Positions 44,890-56,957 of a stretch of DNA of 64,000 bases are shown one piece after another. The DNA lies in assembly GCA_963693285.1 (NCBI GenBank), contig OY848929.1:436501-500500 (forward strand), given 5' to 3'. The notes below the pieces were generated by a model, which saw nothing but the letters and a program-made list of their open reading frames with translations, had not been told where the DNA came from and did no database searches. Source of the stretch: Xestospongia muta. Lineage: Eukaryota > Porifera > Demospongiae > Haplosclerida > Petrosiidae. Each line of letters opens with the position of its first letter. The first letter of the stretch is position 1. The translations under genes were made by a program, and so were the position numbers.

Positions 44890-47800
44890 TCAGTCATCAA
44901 TTCTCATCCGTCTCTTGCGAGCTGGTGTTGAGTCATCTTTTTTTGGCTTTTCATCTGAACTCTCACCCACTTTTTTTGCTAATAATATATAAAATACATT
45001 TATCATATAAAGAAGTCAGTGGTAAGAGGACTACCTTCTCTAGTACGTAGCGTCTTTGTACCTGATGAATGAACCATCATTTGAGTCAACAGATACTCCT
45101 AACAAAAGCGAACATGATAATTGTAATTGTAAAAGTGCAGCTTTTACCTGAATATTTTCCATCACATCCATTTTCATCTCTTCAGCCATTTTATATCTAA
45201 TAAGAGAATAACGAATGGCAATTTATGTCCTAATCATATCTTACACATCATGGTCAGAACTGTTGTACATGAAGGCATTTTGAAACATTAACAACATGTC
45301 ACGTTGAAACTCAATGTCCGTTCTGGTTACCTGATGGGAAATAATTATCACATGATAGTCATGTGATTTCAATTCACATACCCCAGTTTCAATGTTCTTC
45401 TTGATAGTAGTTAAATCCATTGGACTGTTTAGGTAAACAAACAAGTCATCTGATAGTCATGTGATTTTGCTAACCGTAAAACAATTTCATAATAACCAGG
45501 GGCATCCTCCTCTTTTACTGGATGTAAGAACAAGTTAGCATATCTGTGTAGACACACAACAAATAATGGCTACACAAAAGGACTATTACTTGTGTTGGGC
45601 TGCATGTCTCCAAACTAACATAATAGTTTTTCTCCAGTTACGTAACAACTGATGAGCTTCAGAATCCAAATCGCTGAGTTATAAATAAATTTTAAAAGAA
45701 CATTAAGCTCCACCCACCTCTGAGAGGGTGCAGGACTAGGCACAGCTGAACTAAGAGCAGATTGTATTTCCTCTTCTGACTCTTCGTCTCTTGGGGATGT
45801 GTCTATGGCAACTTTAGGTCTGCCCCGCTTTCCTCCTTAGAAACAGTTTTAACATACTGTTACACAAAATACTTACTTCTAGCTGGTGTTCTTCTTCTGC
45901 CACGCCCACTCCAATTATCTTCATCTCTTTCCTCTTCAGATTTTACTGTTCCTTTAGTATCAAGGGTTTTAGATGCCTTGAGAGGCGGAGTCTATTGAGA
46001 CAATAACAATAATAACACAAAATAATTAAATTGTTTTACTTCATTAAGTTCAACAGATCCTCTTTTTCTTGCCTCATGACTTCGTGTTGCCCTCGTCTGT
46101 TTAAATTCCTCAGTAGAAGTCTCTACTAATTGACTTTTATCTTTTTCATCCTCAATAGAACTTTCTACATCAACAACAATCTCTTCTTCATCGTCAGGTT
46201 CTTCCTCTTTGATAGTCTGAACAGATGAGATATCACTTTCTTGTGTTGTTGTAAACTATTATACAATATTAAAACAGGCTTTACTAGTACATTAGATACC
46301 TTGTCAGGTACTTCTGTTGACTGAATTGTACCATCAGAAGTTGTAAAAGTCACTGATTGACTTGACGTTTGGGTCTCTAGTTGACTTGACGTTTGGGTCT
46401 CTGGTTGACTTGAGGTATGAGACTCTGGTTGGTTTGTAGTGTGAGTCTCTGGTTGGTTTGTAGTGTGAGTCTCTGGTTGGTTTGTAGTGTGAGTCTCTGG
46501 TTGGTTTGTAGTGTGAGTCTCTGGTTGGTTTGTAGTGTGAGTCTCTGGTTGGTTTGTAGTGTGAGTCTCTGGTTGGCTTATAGCATGGGTTTCTGGTTCG
46601 CTTGTAGCATGAATTTCTGATTTGCTTGTAGTATGCGTCTCTGAATGACTTGAGGCTTGAGTCTCAGGATGACTTGAGCTATGAGTTTCTGACTGGCTTG
46701 CAGTATGGGTCTCTAACTGAGGAGCAACTGAAGTGTTGTTATCATCTTGTTTCTCTGGTAACACTTCATTTTGTGACATTTCATTTTGTTCTTTTATTTC
46801 TGACTTATCGTCAGTCTCCATAGGTTCTGATACAGGTTCATTAATCTGGTTTTGTACAGGGGTATCTTCATTATTAATGGGTTCTTCTAATTGCTCTGGT
46901 TCTTCAACTGCTACTTTATTCACCTCCATCTCCTCTGTTGATACATTTGTGGGAGAGGCAACAGGTGTGGCATTTGGAACAGATGTATCAGATTTATCTT
47001 GATCAGGGGGTGAAACCAGAGGTACGAGTTTTGAATCTTGAGGTATGGGTTTTGAAACCTGAGGCATCAGTTTTGAAACCTGAGGTATGGGTTTTGAATC
47101 CTGAGGTATGGGTTTTGAATCTTGAGGTATAGGTTTTGAATCTTGATGTATAGGTATTGGATCTTGTGGAGTGGGATTAGAAACTTGAGGTGTGGGTTTT
47201 GAATCTTGCAGAGTGGGATTAGAAACTTGAGGTGTGGATTTTGAATCTTGCAGAGTGGGATTAGAAACTTGAGGTGTGGGTTTTGAATCTTGCAGAGTGG
47301 GATTAGAAACTTGAGGTGTGGGTTTTGAATCTTGCAAAGTGGGATTAGAAACTTGAGGTGTGGGTTTTGAATCTTGCAGAGTGGGATTAGAAACTTGAGG
47401 TGTGGGTTTCGAATCTTCCTGAATGTCCTCTTTAATTTTCTCCTCTTTGTCTCCAGTCATATGATCAGTCTGGTCCTTAGATTGCTGTTCATTGGGAAGA
47501 TCACCAGAGGAAGAGGTTGGAATGTCCATTGGTGATGTGATGTTTGTCAACTTCTGTGGTTCTTTATGAACATCAGATGGTAAGATTTTAACTAATACCA
47601 GAGTAAATGTTACTACATTATAATGTAATGTAATGTACCTTTCTTTATGGGACTCTCTGTGAGAGACTTCCCACTTGACTCACTTGAGAAAAAAATTTAA
47701 AATAAAAATAAATTATACACTTTTACTCACGATTGTGCATCCTCCAACATGTTCTCAAGATGATCATCTAATTCTCCTCTTTCTAGCATTTCTATCTCCT

Positions 47801-48524
47801 TCTTTAATGCACTATATAACAAGACAATATTATCAGACCCCTCCCACATTCCATCTATCCATTTATCCATCCATTCATCCATTCAACATACGTGTAATCT
47901 TCTCTTGTTTTCGTTAACATTTTATCTAATTCCTTAATTCTCTTGCCTGTGAGATGACGCACTATTTGTTCCTCAACTGTCTCAACTATAAAACCTGCCA
48001 TTAATAAGAACCAATCATTATATAACATGTACCTATATCAGGTCCGCCATCTTCTTTTCTCTTGCGCCTAAATGAACTGATGAAGGTGGGCGGGACATAA
48101 AGATACACAGATGACTCACTTTGGTGTGGACGCTTTATCCAACATTGCTGAATATTGAATAGCACAGTTCTAGTAATTAATATTAATGAATATTAATTGT
48201 AATGAATATTAATGAGTTTGTATTACTTTTTGTGAGAAGTAATCTGCAGGTCTAGGATCGTCAGCAAGAGGTTTCACTGCTCGACTCACAGAGACCCTAA
48301 ATAATATATAGACTTGGCTATCAGACTGATACCTGAGTCTCATGACACAAACCAGTTCTGATCTCCACTCCTCTGCACTGCTGATGCGAGTATAAGTTGT
48401 TCCCTTAATGTCCATTTAATTAATTGTTCTTTTTGATCTCCTGCTGAAACTGAAAGAGAATAAATATAACCTTATCAAGTTCCTTAATTTATTTTGTAAT
48501 TTCACCTTTCAAACTTGTCGCCAT
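44890..48524 (-). CDS. BRD8: Bromodomain-containing protein 8 (BRD8)
   Basis: BRD8 is a subunit of the NuA4/TIP60 histone acetyltransferase complex. Exon 1 encodes MATSLK. Next come a SANT-like block (QLILASAVQRSGDQNWVSVS, RAVKPL) and the helical segment FIVETVEEQIVRHLTGKRIK with YTALKKEIEMLERGELDDHL. A long linker with two repeat arrays follows. The bromodomain is near the C-terminus: MLVWRHAAQHKYANLFLHPV, PMDLTTIKKNIETGVTRTD, EFQRDMLLMFQNAFMYNSSD (with the acetyl-lysine-binding Asn). The tail ends RKRRMRIDD at 44890. Motif order matches vertebrate BRD8. The start shares a 70-bp divergent promoter with UBTD. Confidence 0.9.
45348..45366. promoter_or_regulatory. Paired E-box motif in BRD8 intron (1)
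   Basis: TCACATGA, TAG, TCATGTGA, inside the short intron that splits the BRD8 bromodomain. Confidence 0.45.
45446..45464. promoter_or_regulatory. Paired E-box motif in BRD8 intron (2)
   Basis: TCATCTGA, TAG, TCATGTGA in the adjacent BRD8 intron, 80 bp from the previous copy. The first half is changed but still contains CANNTG. Confidence 0.4.
46420..46600 (-). repeat. 24-bp coding repeat in BRD8 linker
   Basis: Seven or more near-identical 24-bp units encode ETHTTNQP-type octapeptides (Thr/Gln/Pro). Further degenerate units (ETHxxSxS) extend to about 46720. Confidence 0.92.
47010..47420 (-). repeat. 42-bp coding repeat in BRD8 linker
   Basis: About six conserved 42-bp units encode NPTLQDSKPTPQVS. 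Degenerate half-length units (DSKPIPQ) follow. Both BRD8 arrays are in frame and low-complexity, and probably extend a disordered linker. Confidence 0.92.
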
Positions 48525-48594
48525 TTTTATCTACTGAAGTCACACCTTCTAAAGTACATTCCAACTAAACTGGGCGTGGCTGACAATTAGGAGT
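48525..48594. promoter_or_regulatory. 70-bp divergent promoter BRD8 / UBTD
   Basis: Only 70 bp separate opposite ATGs. The gap contains GGGCGTGG (48572-48579), a KLF/Sp1-type box also seen in three other promoters of this window. Confidence 0.6.
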
Positions 48595-49413
48595 ATGGGA
48601 AATTGCTTTGGCCATCATTCTGGTGGTCTTGAGCCAATCTTCAATGCTGAAGATGATGACAACGAATGTGAAGGTTTGTACGACATCTAATAACATTAAA
48701 CAACTATTTCTATTGTCTGTAGTGGCGTTAGGTCAATCTCAACCCTTGATACACAAAGTTATTATCTGGGAGAGTGAAACACCACTCACCAGTGGTCAGT
48801 TGCAAGGGAAACGAGACACTTTTTGGGAGACAGCACCACTTTACGAGGGCCGCAAAGAAATCTGGGATGCATTAAAAGCAGCAACAGAGGCTGCCGAGGA
48901 AGAAGATTATGATCTGGCACAAGCTATTCTAACAGGAGCTAATATCTCATTACCAAAAGGTCATTGATTATATGCAGTATTAAGATATTGTTTTTATTAA
49001 CCCTTTATTAAATCTATTTATTTAACCCTTTATCTACCATTACAGGCATCTTAACAGAATCATATGATGAACTAGGCAATAGATACGTTATACCAAAGTA
49101 CTGTCTTAGTAAACCCATTAACATGCAAGAACTCAATCAACAAGACTCCGCCCCAGACACACGCATTCAAAGGGACTATATTGGGAATCCTATTACACTT
49201 AAAATTAGATTGTCAACTCACTCAAAGGACATAAAATTAACTGTTTCTTCAAGTGACAGTGTGTTAAGAGTTAAACAGCAATTAGAAGAGCAATATGGTG
49301 TTGCTGCAAACAAGATAACTATGTTGTTTTCAGGAAAAATTTTGCCTGACTCAGTTGTAATAGGTCAACTTGAAATACCCAAAGGATTTATTATTCAAGC
49401 TATTATACGATGA
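48595..49413 (+). CDS. UBTD: Ubiquitin domain-containing protein (UBTD1/2)
   Basis: UBTD proteins bind E2 enzymes and influence ubiquitin-dependent turnover such as that of p53 regulators. Three exons give [11 protein letters not shown] (Gly2 suited to N-myristoylation), [53 protein letters not shown] and [22 protein letters not shown]-terminal ubiquitin-like fold begins [16 protein letters not shown] and ends GFIIQAIIR. The motif order is that of vertebrate UBTD1 and UBTD2, and this is probably the single pre-duplication gene. Its stop is only 37 bp from the convergent PAAT stop. Confidence 0.92.
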
Positions 49414-49450
49414 TTACAAATACACACAAACTGTCAATTTTTAAAAATTT

Positions 49451-50577
49451 TTAACAATTCTTGTTTTCTAATTTTCTCAATATTTCCTGATGAATCTCAG
49501 TTAAACGAAGTTCCATACGTTCTTGTAATTCTTTCATTTTAATATCAATGTACTTCATTAATCGTTCTTCCAATGTATTTAGTTCAATTTGTGAAACAGT
49601 AATACCATTAGATTGTTCTTCCTCCTCCTCTGTCTCTGTCTCCTCCTTATCTGTTGTTGAATCAGAAGTCTCAGGTTTGGTCTCTTTTGGAGGTGGTCTC
49701 ATTTGTCGGAACATAGAGGCTATTTGTTCAATGTTGTCTGGAGACGATATCTTTGAATGCTGAGAGAAGACACAAATATTATAATCTATAGTGTCACAAT
49801 CACTTACTTGTAGTTGCTGAAGAGCAGAGACTAAACTTGGAACAAATGACAGAGCTGCTTTCTCATTGTACTGTATTCCTGAAAGTAATTCTTGCATGTC
49901 CACCTTATTTGTTCCCTTGGCAACCAATCCTGTATTATTTTTGGGTTCTGTTCCACCTATGTTTTCTACAACTATGATGTATATTTTTTTTATTTTGACT
50001 TCAACTCGATTGTGAAGTGAAACTAACTAAAAACAAAAGCCAATAAAATAACAGAAAGAGAGAGAGAGAGAGAGAGAACAAACCTTTAGAGTAAATTCTG
50101 AATTCAGTTGATCTTCAAATGAATTAATAACACATTCATAAATATTACTATTAAAATATGACACCAATATGAACATAACTAATTCTCAACATATATACCT
50201 TTCTTTGTTCTCTGTTTGTTCAACCAGTGTACCTCTACTGGTACCAATGTACTCCCCCGGCATACATCCATTATAACATTCTATGGTCCTACATTCACTA
50301 ATAAAAGATACACCTTTTGGAAAATATCCTTTCAGTTGATGTGTGTCTATGTAAATGAAGCATGGCTCAGATGAAGAAGTCTCTGGTCGACGGAGGACAG
50401 GAGAACAACTTTCTTTACCATATGGTTCCTCTATAATAATACCATTGCTATATTAAGAGATTTATGATCTGGACAAACCAGTTTTTATTACCTGTTTTTA
50501 ATGTAGAGTGCATTGACTAAGGGCTCAGCTGGTACATTCCAAGAAGAACTCAACTTTACTGCACTTCTCAAATCCAT
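49451..50577 (-). CDS. PAAT: PAAT / C10orf88 homologue
   Basis: PAAT is reported to associate with mitochondrial ABC transporters (ABCB7, ABCB8, ABCB10). Exon 1 (MDLRSAVKLSSSWNVPAEPL) has the conserved SSWxV start. Later exons give EPCFIYID, ECYNGCMPGEYIGTSRGT (the family EYxGTSRG motif), KKIYIIVV, KVDMQELLSG and a C-terminal coiled coil (LEERLMKYIDIKMKELQERM). Length is about 300 residues, shorter than the human protein of about 445, mostly by a shorter central region. A Glu-rich run (about 49612-49650) precedes the coiled coil. A 43-bp divergent gap separates it from iPGM. Confidence 0.78.
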
Positions 50578-50620
50578 TTTGCATTTGTAGCCACGCCCAA
50601 AAAATTAATTTTTGCTTACC
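50578..50620. promoter_or_regulatory. 43-bp divergent promoter PAAT / iPGM
   Basis: Contains CCACGCCC at 50591-50598 and an AT-rich stretch. At 43 bp between start codons, the transcription starts must overlap or lie very close to the ATGs. Confidence 0.6.
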
Positions 50621-53600
50621 ATGGCGACTGAACAAGCTAACAATATTACTAATGTCTGTCTGATTGTTATTGATGGTTGGGGCCTTTCAGAAGCCACCCA
50701 TGGTTAGTAATACTGTCTTAATGTCATTAAAAAGTGATATATTGAGGGGCTTTGATAAATATCTTTAAAGAGTGTGTTTATAACCTGATTTATGTAATCC
50801 TTTCAGGAAATGCAATCAAAAATGCAGACACACCTGTTATGGATGATCTAATGAAGGGGGAGTGTCTAACATTGGATGCATCAGGTCACCATAATACCCT
50901 TCACCCACTCACATTAATTAACATATCACTGTCACAGGTCTTGCCGTGGGTTTACCTGAAGGTTTAATGGGTAATAGTGAAGTTGGACACTTCACTATCG
51001 GTACTGGACGAGTCACTTATCAGGTTAATAACTGGTCATTATTATATTAATTAATAATAATATTATAGGATATTGTAGCCATTAATCTAGCTATCAAAAA
51101 TAAAACATTCCATATTAAGCCGACATTATTAGAAGCTTTTGATCGTGCCAAATCTAAAAACGGACGAGTACATTTTCTTGGATTAGTAAGTTAGACCTGT
51201 TTATGTGTCCATTGATCCATGTATCCATCAAACTGTCCATCTATTCATTGATCTATCCATCCATTCTATATACATGTATGCATCCATTTAAGGTAAGTGA
51301 TGGCGGTGTACACAGTCACATTACACATCTTGAGGCACTTCTTGAAGCTGCAAAACAAGCACAAGTCCCTCAAGCATTTGTTCATTTCTTCTCTGATGGA
51401 CGAGACACTGCACCTATCAGTGGAGGTCAGAAAAGACAAAATGTCCATATTTTGATTGACATCTCTTTTACAGTAACTTATGTTGATAGTTTGTGTACGT
51501 TTATGTCTAAATTGGGATATGGTAAAATGGCTACCTTAATGGGTCGATATTATGCTATGGATCGTGATAAACGCTATGAGAGAACAAAGTTAGCTTTTGA
51601 AGGTATTACTCAAGGCAAAGGAGAAGAGGTTCCCATTGGGGATCTTATAAAGGTGAGTTCTATGATTCCACTCTTTGTTAAGATTCTTCTTAGAAAATGC
51701 AAGAACGCTATAATGCAGAAGGTAATGCAAAGCAGACAGACGAGTTTATGAAACCAGTTATTCTTGAACGTGAGGGCCTTGTGAGAGGTAAGTCAATGAA
51801 TCTTAGGTTATTATCTTACTTACTTTAAAGATCAGGACACGATGATTTTTATCGACTTTAGAGCTGACAGGATGAGACAAATTGTCGAAGCTTTTGGCAT
51901 TAAACCTCAATTTGATACCGAAGTCATTCCTAAAGACATAGTGAGTGGGTGTGGTCAATGGGTGTGGTCACATTGACTTTTATAGGGTCTTTTCACTATG
52001 ACTGAGTATAAAAAAGAGTTCCCATTTCCAATGTTATTTCCTCCTGAAATTCCTTGTAATTCTATAGCAGAATGGTTATCAAAGAAGAACATTCGCCAAT
52101 TCCACTGTGCCGAGACAGAGAAATATGCTCATGTAACCTTTTTCTTTAATGGAGGAATTGAAAAACCATTTGAAGGGGAGGAACGGTGTCTGGTCCCTTC
52201 ACCTAAAGTGGCAACCTATGATCTTCAGCCAGAAATGAGTGCAGCTGGTGTAGGAGAGGCGGTACGTGAATATCCTTACAATAAGACTTACCTAACATTG
52301 TTTATAGATGGTTGATGCAATTAATAGTGGTAAATTCCCATTTGTGATGTGTAACTTTGCTCCTCCTGATATGGTGGGTCATACTGGGCAATATGAACCA
52401 GCAGTAGTTGCCTGTGCTGCTACTGATGTGGCTATTGGGACCATCCGACGTGCTTGTGAAGAGAAAGGATACGTTTTGTTAGTGACGGCTGATCATGGCA
52501 ATGCTGAGAGAATGATTGATGAAGATGGAAAACCTGTTACTAAACATACAACATTTAGAGGTAAGACTACTTTATAATACCAGTCCCAGTATCATAGTCC
52601 AAATAGTAACAACAGTAGTACAGTATTATGTGTATAATTCCATAAAGCCATATTTATACGCACTATGTATTAATATTATAATATAAACTATTTATATACC
52701 ATTTGTTATTTGACTATTATAATGCTGGCTGGTTTATTGCACAGTGAAATTTGATGTTGTATAGATACACTCTTTATTTTCATTAATAATATAAGTCACA
52801 TTAATGGACATGTTTCTAATAACATTCATTATATTTCTAGTATATATTCATATATTGTTAATACAAGAGTTATGTGGATACTGTGCAGGGGATTACTGGA
52901 GAGCTGTCAGCTATGAATATCATAATAATGACTTCCAGTGGTCTACTTTTCAATAGAGATAAACATGTTGTTTATATTGAATATTGCCTGGAGGGAAATG
53001 ATAATGTACTTCCTTCACAAAACATATACTAGTAATATTATTCATAATATCAAGGTCAAGAATATAAGTCAACCATTATCTATCCCTTCTCTGTCCACTA
53101 CTTAGCTATAATCCATTCATGTATGACCTAATTTGGTATTAGAGTACTCTGTGTCATTCTTCTAATGTCCAGCATGGTAACCAGGAGACGTCATTCTCCA
53201 AGTACACAACTAATGTAGTGTATGCTATCCAATTATATTTTTAATTGCATTCTTTTAGATGTGGTGGGTGTTAGCATAAACAATAGCCAGAGAAAGTCAG
53301 CCGTTATGCCATTATTCCTTGAAAGGCATAATCATCTCCACTTTGTCTACGTGCATTTAATGTACATGTAATCTAATTGGCTTTCTATGAATTGTTTTGT
53401 AAGTATTTATGCCTTTTTTTCCTGATATGTAGTACAAAGGGAAAGTTATTATAGTTTTATATACATTGGTGCCTTCTTGATACAATATATTTGACTATAT
53501 CAGACATAACTGATATTATAGTGATAGACTGATGTGATAATGATAGACAGTTAGTGGTGTTACCACATGTGCTGTGACAACTGATGTATGAAGTGTTCTC

Positions 53601-54287
53601 TATTGTGTGGTCATTATCATGTGCTCATGAATAATATTATAAAATTACACAATGCCACAAAATTGTTATTCATATTTAAAGAATTTTAAACATTTCTAAT
53701 TTGTCTTATTTAACTGTACACGTGTGCATACAGACTATAGAGCAATCTTATTATCACACTGACAAAAGAGTCTTGTGTGTTAACATGTTATGTTTACATG
53801 CAAACATGTTATATTTACATGATAACATATGTTTGTGTTTGATAATGGATATCACTTATCTAACAACCAGGAGATAATGTTGTAATAATTATGATCTGAT
53901 TTTTAATGACCAGCAGTAGACGCTGTAAGTAAACTGACAAATAGTTTGACTATTACTGAAAGCTATGAAGTTACCTTCTATTGATAAACAATTCCACACA
54001 AAATATTTGAGAAGTAGTAGAGTAGAAAATGACGTTAAAACAATTTTATTAATTTATTTTGTACCAACATAATTCGTTATTATATTCTCTCTCTCTCTCT
54101 CCTTATTCCCCGCCCTCTCTCTCTGTCTCTCTCTCTAGTCCCCTTCTGTCTTCATGGAGGAGGGTTTAAATATCGTCAGATCTCTCACAATGCCTCATTA
54201 GCTGATGTAGCACCCACTGTTCTAGAGATTATGGGACTAGAGATCCCCCCTGAAATGAAAGGTCACTCCTTGTTATTGAAGAAGTAA
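50621..54287 (+). CDS. Cofactor-independent phosphoglycerate mutase (iPGM)
   Basis: Interconverts 3- and 2-phosphoglycerate in glycolysis without 2,3-bisphosphoglycerate, using two metal ions. Joined exons read [20 protein letters not shown] (first metal Asp), [14 protein letters not shown] (phosphorylated Ser), [72 protein letters not shown] and TKHTTFRVPF. The last exon has [20 protein letters not shown]. Metal-binding and catalytic motifs look intact. The final intron (about 52562-54136) is 1.57 kb, far longer than the others. Vertebrates use only the unrelated cofactor-dependent enzyme. Confidence 0.94.
52562..54136. other. Long last intron of iPGM
   Basis: AT-rich; no ORF on either strand. 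Repeated AACATGTTAT and TTTACATG phrases occur near 53780-53835. A CT-rich stretch precedes the acceptor (about 54090-54136). No nested gene is recognised. Confidence 0.6.
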
Positions 54288-55312
54288 TAGAAAAACAAAC
54301 ACACTAAGTTAATGTACTGCTGGCTGTTATTATGATAAATAATTAATCTTTATTAGTGTATATTAGTTCATACATTATTGCATTAGACCAATGTTGATAT
54401 TCCAGGAAAGGGGAATATAATTAATGTTATCTCACTCCAAACTGTTGGACTCCTTCCTTTCTCTTTTAATACTAATGTTTATTGCTTTCCTTGTTAGATA
54501 AGTAACAGTTTATTTACAATAGCTTTCAAAATGTCGATAGTCTAAAATGTAACTAGGGTTTATTATTTATCAATGCCCCTTATTTATGCTGTACACTGTG
54601 TTCTACATTATCTTGTATTGGTAAATGCCCTGAGACCAAACAAGTGAGAAGTCAGTTGTAAACAAGTGCTGACAATAGCTGAGGTAATGTTGCTATTTTT
54701 GGTGCCACGCTTGTTGCCAAACTAGGTGCCATTACCAATATAATGATGTTATAACGGATATGACATAGTAGTGTATATGTTCTGATAATGAGGTTTCGTT
54801 ACATTTTAATTGTTTATTGTCAATCTAAAGTGATTAAAACAGTCTCTATACTTGACCTGTTACGTGTAGTTAGCTAAGAACACAGCCATGTTCAAAGTTA
54901 CTGAAATAGCATTTATTTAAAAGATCAAAGTCCTTGGTTCTTTAATTTAGTTTCCTTTGTTCCTATTTCAAAGAGTTCTGTTGCTAGAATTAAGACGGCC
55001 ACTTAGCTATCTACTGAGGTAGATGTTAGATCATATCCTCTACATAAAAAGTACAGGCGGTGAAGAAACCTTATCAGTTGAAGACACTTATCTACAAGAG
55101 GTTGGCTCAAGGAGGCTTTCAAGTACCTTATTAATATCCAAATAAGGAAGTTAATTGGAAATCATTAGGTTTCTAATAATTTATAAATATTGAATTCTAC
55201 ATTGAGAACGTGTATTACATAGGAGTATTATTATAATACAATATTAGTATAATATAGAGATAGATGAGATATAATATAGAGATAGGTAAGATTTTAGGAA
55301 TATTTTGAACTC
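54288..55312. other. Convergent spacer, iPGM to Ser-rich gene
   Basis: About 1 kb of AT-rich DNA with no ORF of note. It presumably carries both 3' untranslated regions. Confidence 0.5.
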
Positions 55313-56957
55313 TTAAACTGTTGTTTCTATGCTGTTTAACAAAATACAACTGTTACGTTGAGAGCTTACACTAGACCTACTACTCGTGCGTGATGATGGT
55401 CGACAAGTACTGCTAGCACTATTACATCGAGTGGGGCGTGGCTCTTCAACCAGATCGATAGGACTAGACTGTGGACACGATTCTTGGGCCAAGTTAATAA
55501 TACTTGATCGAGTAGACCGAGGCTCTTCAGTTAGGTTCAAAATCATACTATCAGTATCCTCAAAGTCTGGTCCAATAAAATACGATGAGACAGAGAGTCG
55601 ATTAGAATTTGGTAATGATATCTGTCTGTTGTAACTAAAATTGAGATGGTCCACACTGCCAACAGATGGTTTCTTTGTTGACTTCGGTACCTTTTCTAGT
55701 TGACCAGTAGCTGAGCTAATTCTCATTACCATTGAAGTACTGTCTGTAGAATGGAGTGATGCTTTGTCCCAGGAGATGTTGGCATCACTTTCTAGTTTAT
55801 TACTGTGCACTTGATATAATGGCGATGTTGGAGTAGATGATCGTTTTGTTGGCAAAGTATAGAAAAAATTTGACGGTGTTGATCCAGCACTCTTGGGCCA
55901 CCCATTGAAATTGGAACGACGAGGAGAAACAAGAACTTTATTAGAAGATTCGGGAGAGACAGCTGCCACGTGAGAAGACAATGTTGGACTTGACTGAGGG
56001 GTGGAGTCATTTGATGAGCTGTCCTCCCCTTTTGTAGTGATATCGGCATTATCATGTATTGTGGCTAATCCTTTGGGTGAGCCTCGTTTCGATAAACTAC
56101 TGTTTCTCCTTACAACAGTATGAGGAGACTGACTTAAAGATGCCACATACCTAGTGGTGTTTGCTGGTAACGAATCTCTTCGCAACCAACGTGGAGTGTC
56201 ACTAGGACTTCCCTCTCTACTGGTACTCGTACTAGAACAATCACTTATTTCCAAGATAGGTGCATCAATTGAGTTAACAGACAATTGAGTGTAACTGTTG
56301 GTTCTGCTTTCTAAACTGTGTATGCGTCGTAATGCTTGTCCAGGACTACGTTGAGTCTGTACTTGTTTTCTTCTTAATTCTTCACTGACCTCATGTATAC
56401 CATAAAGAAGAGTGTCCATTCTATCTACAATATGACTGCGTTCAACCTTCATCATTAACTATAAATGACAAAAAATAGAATTTATAAATATTATATTATA
56501 ATAATAAGTTACAATAGGGGCTTTTGTCTTGAATAATGATTACATTAAGCACTTTGTTTTGTTTGTACGCGCACATAATCTACACACTTACCAGTTGATC
56601 TTTTATTGCAGTTAATGCATTATCTAGTACTGGAACACAAAACGTGTCTTGTTTCGTTTTGGGAGATTTAGTAGGCGAACGAGGTCTGTACATATCTGGT
56701 AAGGGTAGAAACAAATCTTCAGTATTAACAGAAAAACGAACTGTTGCAGGAAAGGCTTGGGAGACTTTCAATGAACGATATCCTCTATTTCCAAGGAGGT
56801 TAGCAGTACTTTTCCTATAGCTTCTTCTTTCTTCTGTATTTCTTTGTAACTCTTCGATGCAGTGCGAATTACTGTAACGTTTGGAGAGCACGGGTGGTGG
56901 CTGTAACTTGCCAAGCTCACTCGCAGTATAACTATATGAATTAGTTCTTCTATGCAT
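55313..56957 (-). CDS. Ser/Thr-rich disordered protein, unrecognised
   Basis: Two exons (56592-56957 and 55313-56458) join across a canonical intron to 503 residues. The start MHRRTNSYSYTASELGKL is chosen because it opens the basic, phosphosite-rich pattern; the frame is open further upstream without support. One probable helical segment spans the junction (DNALTAIKDQLLMMKVERSH, then MDTLLYGIHEVSEELRRKQ). The rest is low-complexity Ser/Pro/Arg with many RxxS and SP sites (RRNSS, SSTPTSP), suggesting a kinase-regulated scaffold. Three spaced acidic repeats near the end read NLTEEPRSTRSS, NLAQESCPQSS and DLVEEPRPTRC. Function is unknown. Confidence 0.7.

Noticed and set aside
46417..47132. Plus-strand repeat frames (WLVCSVSL and similar)
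   Set aside because: Antisense shadows of the BRD8 coding repeats.
52600..54100. Nested gene in the long iPGM intron
   Set aside because: No ORF, motif or RNA gene could be supported on either strand.
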